Positions 14,833 to 21,717 of a DNA stretch of 32,849 nucleotides are shown here, piece by piece. Positions within the stretch are counted from its first letter, which is position 1, and each line of letters opens with the position of its first letter. Source of the stretch: Actinomycetota bacterium (lineage in GTDB: Bacteria > Actinomycetota > Acidimicrobiia > Acidimicrobiales > CADCSY01); contig JADDQY010000008.1 in assembly GCA_016781135.1 (NCBI GenBank), positions 1-32,849 of the forward strand, given 5' to 3'. The notes under the pieces were generated by a model. That model ran no database searches. It saw only the letters and a program-made list of their open reading frames with translations, and was not told the DNA's origin. The position numbers and the translations under genes are program-made.

Positions 14833-15423
14833 TCACGCCCGGCTGAGGAGCTGCTCCATCTCGGCGATCTCCGCCCTTTGGGCATCGATGATGGCCTGGG
14901 CGAGCTCCTTGGTCTCGGCCGACTCGCCCTCTTGGAGCTCGGTCTCGGACGCCACCACCGCACCGCGGTGGTGGGCGATCATGCCGTCCAAGAACAGGCG
15001 GTCGAACTCGGCGCCCTCGGCCGCTCCGAGCGCCTTCAGCTCCTCGTCGCTCAGCATGCCCGCGTGGTCACCGCCTCCACCGTGGCCGCCCCCGTGGCCT
15101 CCGCCCCCCGCCTCGACGCCCCATTCGGTGAGCAAGCCCTGCATCTGGTCGATCTCGGGGCCCTGAGCAGCCTTGATGCGCTCGGCGAGGTCGGCCACGT
15201 CGGGGTTGTCGGAGCGCTCCAAGGCGAGATCACTCATCTCGATGGCCTGCTGGTGGTGGGGGATCATCCCCTGGACGAACTCGATGTCGGCCTCGTTGTG
15301 GGCGGCGGCGGACGGGTTCGTGGCTGCGGGGTCGCTCGCCGTCGAACCGGTGTCACCCTCGCCGCAGGCCACAGCGGCCAGGGCCACCACGGCGAGGACG
15401 GGGAGCAGTCGGGTCCGGATCAC
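14833..15423 (-). CDS. DUF305 family lipoprotein, His-rich
   Basis: A 196-residue exported protein. The signal peptide ends in the lipobox LAAVAC with Cys20. Two copies of the DUF305 helical motif are visible: FVQGMIPHHQQAIEMSDLAL (HH at 56-57) and DGMIAHHRGAVVASETEL (HH at 151-152). Between them is a Gly/His-rich linker (about residues 105-120) that could bind metal. Family members are periplasmic or surface proteins often found near copper-handling genes, with the His and Met residues as likely ligands. No copper genes are in this window. The GTG start at 15423 is preceded by GAGGAGG at a suitable distance. Confidence 0.9.
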   Translation of the reverse strand: MIRTRLLPVLAVVALAAVACGEGDTGSTASDPAATNPSAAAHNEADIEFVQGMIPHHQQAIEMSDLALERSDNPDVADLAERIKAAQGPEIDQMQGLLTEWGVEAGGGGHGGGHGGGGDHAGMLSDEELKALGAAEGAEFDRLFLDGMIAHHRGAVVASETELQEGESAETKELAQAIIDAQRAEIAEMEQLLSRA

Positions 15424-15589
15424 TCGGGTTCCTCCTCGGGTCGGGTGCCGCCACGATATCCGGGTATCTAGGCGAGCCTCGCCGAGAGGGTTCGGAGCCC
15501 AGCGTCGTCGGTAGGGTCCTCAGAAGCCGCGTCGGGCTCCTCGAGGGCACCGGCACACTCGCTGAGACACGAACACCGAGGGAGGCACC

Positions 15590-16015
15590 ATGCCCACACG
15601 CAAGGCCGACGCCGAGTGGGAGGCTTCACTGGCTGACGGCAAGGGGATGATGCGGTTCGGAAGCGGTGCGTTCGAGGGCGCCTACTCGTTCCGATCCCGC
15701 TTCGAGGAGGGCACCGGGACCAACCCCGAGGAGCTCATCGCCGCCGCTCACGCCGGCTGCTTCTCGATGGCCCTGGCCGACCGCTTGTCCGAGGCCGGAC
15801 ACGTCCCCGATCGGGTGCACACGACCGCCGAGGTCCACCTCGGCCAGGTCTCCGACGGCTTCGCCATCACCCGCATCGACCTGCACGCTGAGGGCATCGT
15901 TCCCGGTGTGGACCAGGCAACCTTCGTGGAGCACGCCGAGAAGGCCAAGGCTGGCTGCCCGGTGTCCAGGGCACTCGCGGCGGTGGAGATCACCCTCGAC
16001 GCCAAGCTCGTGTGA
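15590..16015 (+). CDS. OsmC family peroxiredoxin
   Basis: A 141-residue OsmC/Ohr-fold protein that reduces organic hydroperoxides. The two catalytic cysteines are C57 in AAAHAGCFSMALA and C123 in AKAGCPVSRALA, and the N-terminal region GAFEGAYSFRSRFEEG with its Arg and Glu matches the OsmC active-site pocket. Length is typical. The ATG at 15590 is preceded by GGGAGG six bases upstream. It is transcribed divergently from the DUF305 gene and converges with the epimerase gene. No SigR-type site was found before it, so it is probably under other control. Confidence 0.92.
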   Translation: MPTRKADAEWEASLADGKGMMRFGSGAFEGAYSFRSRFEEGTGTNPEELIAAAHAGCFSMALADRLSEAGHVPDRVHTTAEVHLGQVSDGFAITRIDLHAEGIVPGVDQATFVEHAEKAKAGCPVSRALAAVEITLDAKLV

Positions 16016-16058
16016 CGAGCTGAGCCCCCAGCCGAAGGTCCGGCGGAGCGCCGATCGG

Positions 16059-16073
16059 CAGCCCGGCGGGCTG
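16059..16073. terminator. Bidirectional terminator-like hairpin
   Basis: CAGCCC (16059-16064) pairs with GGGCTG (16068-16073) around GGC. It lies between the convergent OsmC and epimerase genes and has no T-tract. Confidence 0.4.
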
Positions 16074-16091
16074 GCAAGGGGAGAGGTGTGC

Positions 16092-16994
16092 TCAGGGCGG
16101 CGGTCCCCCCAGCATCGATCGCAGGGCCGCTTCGAGCGCTGGGTGGCGGAAGCGGTACCCGCTGGCCTCGAGGCGGGTGGGAGCGATTCGGGCGCTGGAG
16201 TAGAGCAAGCTCTGGGCGAGCTCGCGTCCGAGGAGGAGCTGGGGGCCGAAGCTGGGGACCGGCACCACCGTGGGGCGGCGCAGCACGGCGCCGAGGGTCC
16301 GGGTGAGCTCGGCGTTGGTCACCGGGGCAGGAGCGGTGAGGTTGACCGGCCCGGCCACGTCGGCGTGCAGCAGGTGGACGATGGCGCCCACCTCGTCGGC
16401 CAGCGAGATCCACGACCACCACTGGTCGCCCCCCAAGCGTCCGCCGAGGCCCAGCTTGAACAGCGGGAGCATCTTGGCGAGCGCTCCGCCACCGGGATCG
16501 AGGACGATGCCGGTGCGCACGAACGCGGTGCGGACCCCGGCGGTGACGGCGGATCGGGCGGCGCCCTCCCACGCCACGCAGACCTCGGCGAGGAAGTCGT
16601 CGCCCGCAGGGCTGTTCTCGGTGAGCACCTCGTCGCCCCGGTCGCCGTAGTACCCGATGGCGGAGCCGCTGACGAGCACGGAAGGAGGGGGGTCGAGGCG
16701 CGCGACGGTCTCGGCGATCAGGGCGGTGCCTCGGGTCCGGCTGTCCAGGATCCGCTGCTTCTGACCAGCCGTCCATCGCTTGGCGTTGATGCCCTCACCG
16801 GCGAGGTGGACCACGGCGTCGACGCCGGCGAGCCCATCGGCGTCGATGGTGCCGGCACTCGGGTCCCACGCCACCTCTGCTGGTCCCCGCGCTCGCCGCC
16901 GGACCACCCGGCGCACCCGGTGACCGGCGGCCTCCAGGGCGGCGACGAGCGGCGTCCCGATGAACCCGCTCGATCCGGTGACGGCCACGTCCAT
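16092..16994 (-). CDS. TIGR01777 family NAD-dependent epimerase/dehydratase
   Basis: A 300-residue extended short-chain dehydrogenase/reductase of the YfcH/SulA-like TIGR01777 group. The dinucleotide-binding motif GSSGFIG is at residues 7-13. Other family marks are VVHLAGEGINAKRW, the SGSAIGYYGDRGDE strand with the catalytic Tyr, VRTGIVLDPGGGAL, and GDQWWSWISLADEV. The last is a signature of this subgroup. Length is typical. The substrate is not known. The ATG at 16994 lies nine bases after a TAGCCT box and faces argS with only 53 bases between the starts, so both promoters share a very short divergent region. Confidence 0.92.
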   Translation of the reverse strand: MDVAVTGSSGFIGTPLVAALEAAGHRVRRVVRRRARGPAEVAWDPSAGTIDADGLAGVDAVVHLAGEGINAKRWTAGQKQRILDSRTRGTALIAETVARLDPPPSVLVSGSAIGYYGDRGDEVLTENSPAGDDFLAEVCVAWEGAARSAVTAGVRTAFVRTGIVLDPGGGALAKMLPLFKLGLGGRLGGDQWWSWISLADEVGAIVHLLHADVAGPVNLTAPAPVTNAELTRTLGAVLRRPTVVPVPSFGPQLLLGRELAQSLLYSSARIAPTRLEASGYRFRHPALEAALRSMLGGPPP

Positions 16995-17003
16995 GGTCCG
17001 CTG

Positions 17004-17009
17004 AGGCTA
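17004..17009 (-). promoter_or_regulatory. -10 box (TAGCCT) for the epimerase gene
   Basis: Read on the - strand, TAGCCT is followed by nine bases and the ATG at 16994. A leader of only two or three bases would result. Confidence 0.4.
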
Positions 17010-17034
17010 GGTCCTGGTCGACGGGCCCCCCGCC

Positions 17035-17040
17035 TAGGGT
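17035..17040 (+). promoter_or_regulatory. -10 box (TAGGGT) for leaderless argS mRNA
   Basis: TAGGGT is followed by seven bases and the ATG at 17048. No Shine-Dalgarno sequence fits within the gap. Confidence 0.5.
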
Positions 17041-17047
17041 GGGCGTC

Positions 17048-18802
17048 ATGGCCGCCACGCCCCAGAACCTGCTGCGGGCTCGGGTGGGCGAGGCGGTGGC
17101 GGCGGCGTTTGGCGACGATCTCGAGATGCCCGAGCCACTGGTCGTGCCCACCAGCGACGCCCGTCACGGCGACTACACCACCCCGGTGGCGATGACGCTG
17201 GCCCGCACCCTCGGTCGGTCGCCCTACGAGCTCGCCCAGCGCCTGGCCGCTGCCCTCCAGGTGGAGCCGGTGGCCGATCCCCCCGAGGTGGTGCGTCCCG
17301 GGTTCGTGAACCTGCGCCTCCACTCGGCGTGGCTGGCCCAGCGGGTCGGCGAGCTGGTGGGCGACGAGTGCGTCGGCGTTGATCCGGCGCCGGCGCCGGC
17401 ACGGGTCGTCGTCGACTACTCCGGTCCCAACGTGGCCAAGGCCATGCACGTCGGCCATCTGCGCTCGACGATCATCGGTGACAGCGTTGCCAACGTCGCC
17501 GAGCTTCTCGGTCACGAAGTCGAGCGGGTCAACCACGTGGGCGACTGGGGCACGCAGTTCGGCATGCTCATCGCCCATCTCGACGACCGGGGGCCTCTGG
17601 GCGAGGAGGCGGGATCAGGCGACCTGGCCCAGGTCGAGGCGCTCTACCGGGAGGCCAACGCCAGGTTCGCCGCCGACGAGGCCTTTCGCGAGCGAGCCCG
17701 CCGGCGAGTGGTCGAGCTCCAGGCCGGCGATGCCGGGGTGCAGAAGATTTGGCGGTGGCTGGTGGGGCTGTCGATGGCCGAGAACCAGGCGGTGTACGAC
17801 CTGCTCGGGGTGCGGGGCCTCGTCGCACGAGGGGAGTCGACCTACCAGCCGATGCTCGCCAAGGTCGTCGCCGACCTCGAAGCCGCCAACCTCGTGGTGG
17901 TCGACGATGGAGCCAAGTGCGTGTTCGTCGACGGCTTCACCAACGCCGAGGGCGAGCCCCTGCCGCTCATCGTCCAGAAGGCCGACGGAGGCTACAACTA
18001 CGAAACGACCGACCTGGCGGCGCTGCGCAGCCGGGTGGAGCAGGGGGCCGGGCGCCTGGTCTACGTCGTCGACGCCGGCCAGTCGCAGCACTTCCAGATG
18101 GTCTTCGCCGTGGCCCGCATGGCCGGCTGGCTGCCTGAGGGCGTCGAGGCCACCCACGTGGCCTTCGGCCTGGTGCTCGGCGAGGGTGGGCGGCGCCTGC
18201 GGACCCGCTCGGGCGACAGCGTGAGGCTGGTCGATCTGTTGGACGAGGCGGTACAGCGGGCCCGGCGCTTCGTCGTGGAGCGGGCGGAGGAGCGGGGGGA
18301 GGCGGTACCCGGCGATGTCGACGAGGTCGCCCGGGTCGTAGGGGTGGGTGCGGTCAAGTACGCCGACCTCAGCCAACACCGCCAGAGCAACTACGTGCTG
18401 TCGTTCGACAGGATGCTGAGCCTGAAGGGCAACACCGCCCCGTACCTGCAGTACGCCTACGCCCGCATCCGCTCGATCCTGCGGGAGGCCGGCTGGGACG
18501 GGGGCGTGCCCGACGACCGGCCGCCGGTGATCCTCGACGAACCCCAGGAGCTCGACTTGGCCAAGCGCCTGGTGGTGACCGGCGACGTGGTAAGCCGTGT
18601 GGCCGAGGACTACCTCTCCAACCACCTGTGCACCCACCTCTTCGAGGTGGCCCAGGCGTACCACCAGTTCTACGAGCACTGCCCGGTGCTGCGCTCCCCC
18701 GAACCGCTTCGCTCCTCGCGCCTGGCGCTGTGCGAGGTCACCGCAGCGACACTCCGGCTGGGCCTCGGCCTGCTCGGCATCGAGGTCCTCGACCGGATCT
18801 AG
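17048..18802 (+). CDS. argS: Arginyl-tRNA synthetase
   Basis: A 584-residue class I aminoacyl-tRNA synthetase that charges tRNA-Arg. The N-terminal additional domain contains GDYTTPVAMTLARTLG. The HIGH-type motif is HVGH at residues 134-137 within YSGPNVAKAMHVGHLRSTIIGD. Further marks are VNHVGDWGTQFGMLIAHL, GYNYETTDLAALR, and a KMSKS-equivalent stretch GRRLRTRSGDSVRLVDLLDEA. The C-terminal DALR anticodon-binding domain includes LQYAYARIRSILRE and a final TLRLGLGLLGIEVLDRI. Length is normal. The ATG at 17048 is favoured over an in-frame start at 17039 because the TAGGGT box sits seven bases upstream. It converges with the ATP-grasp ligase gene. Confidence 0.96.
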   Translation: MAATPQNLLRARVGEAVAAAFGDDLEMPEPLVVPTSDARHGDYTTPVAMTLARTLGRSPYELAQRLAAALQVEPVADPPEVVRPGFVNLRLHSAWLAQRVGELVGDECVGVDPAPAPARVVVDYSGPNVAKAMHVGHLRSTIIGDSVANVAELLGHEVERVNHVGDWGTQFGMLIAHLDDRGPLGEEAGSGDLAQVEALYREANARFAADEAFRERARRRVVELQAGDAGVQKIWRWLVGLSMAENQAVYDLLGVRGLVARGESTYQPMLAKVVADLEAANLVVVDDGAKCVFVDGFTNAEGEPLPLIVQKADGGYNYETTDLAALRSRVEQGAGRLVYVVDAGQSQHFQMVFAVARMAGWLPEGVEATHVAFGLVLGEGGRRLRTRSGDSVRLVDLLDEAVQRARRFVVERAEERGEAVPGDVDEVARVVGVGAVKYADLSQHRQSNYVLSFDRMLSLKGNTAPYLQYAYARIRSILREAGWDGGVPDDRPPVILDEPQELDLAKRLVVTGDVVSRVAEDYLSNHLCTHLFEVAQAYHQFYEHCPVLRSPEPLRSSRLALCEVTAATLRLGLGLLGIEVLDRI

Positions 18803-18837
18803 CCGCTGGCGCCTCTACTGCGCGGCTTGGCTGGCAG

Positions 18838-20292
18838 TCACGGCCGCTGCGGCACCGAACCGGCCACCAAGGGCGAGGAGAGCAGGGCGTTCACGTCAAC
18901 GAAGAGGGCGTCGGCCTCCTCCAGGGTGGGGGCGATGCAGGTGACGCCCATCTTGCCGAAGGGGCACAGGGCCCCGAGCAGGTGGAGCGTCACCCCTCTG
19001 GTGCTGCCGCGCTCGAGGGCCAGGCCGGCGTCGCGCACTGCTTCGATCACCGTCGCCGGGGAGCAGCCGGCGAGCGCCGGTGTGGTGAGGTTGTCGGTGG
19101 CCACGTAGCCGCGGGGGCCGGCGGGCGTGACCAGCTGCCCGAGGGCAGGGTCGTAGCGCCCGGCGGTGGCCAGGCTGGCCAGCCAGAAGGGGTGGGTGGT
19201 CCCGCCCATCCGCAGGTTGATCTCGCTCAGGTAGACCCTGGGGCCGTCGCTCCCGGCGCCGACGAGGAAGTCGATTCCGAAGGGCCCCACTACCCCCTCG
19301 TCGGCCAGGACCTGGCCGACGGCGATGCCGGCGTCGCGGATCGCCGACCGGTAGGTCGCGTCTGCGGGGAAGCGGCACCCGAGGTACACCTGGCCTCCCG
19401 GGCCGCCGAGGACCTGGTCGTGGGTGGAGACCACCTGGAGCGAGCCACCGGTGCTGGCGCGAAGCTGGACGCTCGGCGAGGCCACGAGGTCGGGCACCAC
19501 CTCCTCGGCGATGGCGCCCTCGTCGGCCACCTTGGCGGCGAAGGTCGGCCAGCTCTCGCCGGCGGCGCAGAACGTGGTGGGCCAGCGCTGGACCGGCACA
19601 TCCTCGTCGGCCCCGACCAGCTCGATGAGGGCGTTCCCCTGCCCGGAGAAGCCGTTGTTGAGCTTGACCACCGCCGAGGTCGCCTCCGGCCGCCGCCGGC
19701 GCAGGTGCAGCAGGGCCCGGGTGACGGCGTCGAGGGACCGCAGGTCCTCCTCCCCGTCGGGCACCTGCACCCCGGCCCGCCGCGCTGCTCGGCGGGCCCC
19801 GGTCTTGAAGCCCAAGGGAGCGAGCTCGGGACGGGGTCCGTCGAGGGTGGCCCCGAGCGCGGCAGCCACACGCCACTCCCCTCCGGCGACGTTGAAGGGA
19901 ACCACCACGGCTGAGCCGTCGTCGGGGAGCACGTCTCGAATCGCCCGGAGAAGCTCGGGTCGGTCCAACAGCTTGTCGGTCAGTGGGCGCACGCCCGCTT
20001 CCCCGACGGCCTGCAGGTGGAGGCGCCGGCGGGCGTCGGCCGGGTCGGGGAGGAAGCTCAGGTAGTACTCGACGATGGAGGGCTCGACCGGCATCGAGCT
20101 CAGGTAGACGAGTCGGACGTCGGGGCGCTCGAGCAGCAACAGCGTCCACAAGAGCCGTTCCTCGTAGTGCATGACCCCCTTGATCTTGGCCAGCTCGGCG
20201 ACGGGGAACGAGAGCGACGGCAGGATCACGATCGTGCCCGTCTCCCACCCTGGCGGGACGGGGTCGTGGACCGGGGCCGACAAGGCTTGCAT
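18838..20292 (-). CDS. PGM1-like ATP-grasp peptide ligase
   Basis: A 484-residue protein resembling PGM1, the ATP-grasp ligase of pheganomycin biosynthesis, and its many uncharacterised relatives. The pre-ATP-grasp part has IVILPSLSFPVAELAKIKGV and MHYEERLLWTLLLL (residues 41-54). RLVYLSSMPVEPSIVEYYL and LTDKLLDRPELL follow. The ATP-grasp core has FKTGARRAARRAGV, VVKLNNGFSGQGNA (208-221) and the metal-binding end YLSEINLRMGGTTHPF with E357, N359 and R361. In PGM1 the enzyme joins a peptide to an unusual amino acid through an acyl phosphate. Substrates here are unknown, and no ribosomal precursor gene was found beside it. The ATG at 20292 is the best start; the frame stays open far upstream across the GNAT gene, but only as its antisense. 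It diverges from that acetyltransferase gene. Confidence 0.85.
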   Translation of the reverse strand: MQALSAPVHDPVPPGWETGTIVILPSLSFPVAELAKIKGVMHYEERLLWTLLLLERPDVRLVYLSSMPVEPSIVEYYLSFLPDPADARRRLHLQAVGEAGVRPLTDKLLDRPELLRAIRDVLPDDGSAVVVPFNVAGGEWRVAAALGATLDGPRPELAPLGFKTGARRAARRAGVQVPDGEEDLRSLDAVTRALLHLRRRRPEATSAVVKLNNGFSGQGNALIELVGADEDVPVQRWPTTFCAAGESWPTFAAKVADEGAIAEEVVPDLVASPSVQLRASTGGSLQVVSTHDQVLGGPGGQVYLGCRFPADATYRSAIRDAGIAVGQVLADEGVVGPFGIDFLVGAGSDGPRVYLSEINLRMGGTTHPFWLASLATAGRYDPALGQLVTPAGPRGYVATDNLTTPALAGCSPATVIEAVRDAGLALERGSTRGVTLHLLGALCPFGKMGVTCIAPTLEEADALFVDVNALLSSPLVAGSVPQRP

Positions 20293-20343
20293 GGTGGCAT
20301 GGTCGAGGGCGACGACGCAGCTTCGGTTTGGCCGGCGAGCGCA

Positions 20344-20892
20344 ATGGTCCGGCCCGTGGAGCACCACGAGCACGGGGCAATCGGCGAGCTGACCGTGGCC
20401 GTGTACCGAGAGGTGCTGGCGTCGGACCTGGGCGGCTACGCCGAGGTGCTGCGGGACGTGGCCGGTCGCCTGCGCGCCGGGTGCGAGGTGCTGGTGGCCC
20501 ACGACGGGGATCGCCTGGCGGGCGGGGTCACCTACGTCCCGAACCCGGGGGAGTACGCCCAGCTGGCCGGTCCCGACGAGGCCGAGCTGCGCATGCTGGT
20601 GGTCGATCCCGCCGCTCAGGGCCGGGGAATCGGCGCCGCGCTGGTGCAGGCGTGCATCGGCCGGGCCGTCGCCGCCGGCAAGCAGGCCCTGACGCTCGGG
20701 ACCATGCCGGAGATGGTGGCGGCCCGGCGGCTCTACGCCCGCCTGGGTTTCGTCCGACTGCCTGCCCGGGACGGGCAGGTGCCCGGAGGCCGGCCCCTGC
20801 TGTGCTACTCGTACCTTCGGGCTGCGTCGGCCGACCGCCCGGCCGAGAGCTCGCCCGATGGTTCGCTGGGCGGCGACGGGGACGAGGGCTGA
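20344..20892 (+). CDS. GNAT family N-acetyltransferase
   Basis: A 182-residue acetyl-CoA-dependent acetyltransferase. The acetyl-CoA-binding motif A is LRMLVVDPAAQGRGIGAALV, with the QGRGIG pyrophosphate loop. It is followed by ACIGRAVAAGKQALTLGT and the motif B region ARRLYARLGFVRLP. The end carries a low-complexity Ser/Gly/Asp tail. The substrate is unknown. The ATG at 20344 is chosen because homologous sequence begins near it, but an in-frame ATG at 20299 is possible, and no clear ribosome binding site is present. It diverges from the PGM1-like ligase, which suggests shared control, and its last 88 bases overlap the 3' end of lgt on the other strand. Confidence 0.85.
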   Translation: MVRPVEHHEHGAIGELTVAVYREVLASDLGGYAEVLRDVAGRLRAGCEVLVAHDGDRLAGGVTYVPNPGEYAQLAGPDEAELRMLVVDPAAQGRGIGAALVQACIGRAVAAGKQALTLGTMPEMVAARRLYARLGFVRLPARDGQVPGGRPLLCYSYLRAASADRPAESSPDGSLGGDGDEG

Positions 20893-21671
20893 CCCCGCCG
20901 GGCAAGGACCAAGCCAAAGGCGGCGGCGAGCGCCACCACCAGCGCCGTCCACTGGCTGCCGTTGAGCCCGGTGCCGTGGGTGACGTCGATCCGGAAGAAC
21001 CCCTCGACCAGGCGCACGGCGCCGTAGCCGACGGCGAAGACGAGGGTGGGGACGGCCTCGGGGCGAGGGCGGCGACCCAACCACACCAGCAGGGCGAACA
21101 CGGCGGCGGCACCGATCATGTCGTAGAGGGCGGCCTGGTGCACGGCCCCTCCGACGGGGGCGAGGCACGGTGAGCCGGTATCGACCTCGGGGCACACGTA
21201 GCCGAGCACGAAGTCGGTGGGCTTGCCCAGATGGTCGGCGATGACCAGGTCGCCGATCCGGCCGACAGCGATGCCGAGGGCCAAGCCCGGGACGACGGCG
21301 TCCATGAACCGCCAGAAGGGGATGGCCTCCCGGCGCAGCCGGGGGTAGCCGACGGCGATGGCTCCGGCCAACCCCCCGAGCAGCGAGAACCCCCCCTCCC
21401 ACAGCCGCAGGATGCCGAGAGGATCGTCGAGGTAGTCGCCGAGGTGGTTGATCACGTAGGCCACCCGGGCGCCGAGCAGGGCGCCGAACAGCGCCCGGGT
21501 GAGCACGTCGTAGAACTGGTCGGCGGTGATGCCGCGTGCGCCAGCGGCGGGAAGAGCGAGGCGGGCACCCACCAGCACGCCGATGGCGATGAAGACGCCG
21601 TGGGGCGACACCTGGAGCGGTCCGATGCCGACGCGCAGGAGAGGGTCGTAGGCGATCCCGGCCAGCACCAC
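20805..21671 (-). CDS. lgt: Prolipoprotein diacylglyceryl transferase
   Basis: A 288-residue membrane enzyme that moves diacylglyceryl from phosphatidylglycerol to the lipobox Cys of prolipoproteins, the first step of lipoprotein maturation. Family marks are PHGVFIAIGVLVGARLAL, RALFGALLGARVAYVINH, the signature LWEGGFSLLGGLAGAI and PGLALGIAVGRIGDLVIADHLGKPT, and AVRLVEGFFRID near the end. About seven hydrophobic segments are seen. The GTG at 21671 is chosen because the family N-terminus begins there; the longer open frame to 21800 overlaps the upstream gene. Substrates in this window would include the DUF3179 and DUF305 lipoproteins. It follows the penicillin-binding protein gene by 46 bases. 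The C-terminal tail is low-complexity and antisense to the GNAT gene. Confidence 0.93.
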   Translation of the reverse strand: MVLAGIAYDPLLRVGIGPLQVSPHGVFIAIGVLVGARLALPAAGARGITADQFYDVLTRALFGALLGARVAYVINHLGDYLDDPLGILRLWEGGFSLLGGLAGAIAVGYPRLRREAIPFWRFMDAVVPGLALGIAVGRIGDLVIADHLGKPTDFVLGYVCPEVDTGSPCLAPVGGAVHQAALYDMIGAAAVFALLVWLGRRPRPEAVPTLVFAVGYGAVRLVEGFFRIDVTHGTGLNGSQWTALVVALAAAFGLVLARRGQPSSPSPPSEPSGELSAGRSADAARRYE

Positions 21672-21717
21672 GCCGCCAGTATCGCAGTGGCGAGCGGAAC
21701 GGTGCTGCTGCCCGGGT

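Noticed and set aside
20293..21402. N-terminal extension of the PGM1-like ligase frame
   Set aside because: It is antisense to the GNAT gene and overlaps lgt in another frame. No domain is seen upstream of the ligase's family N-terminus.
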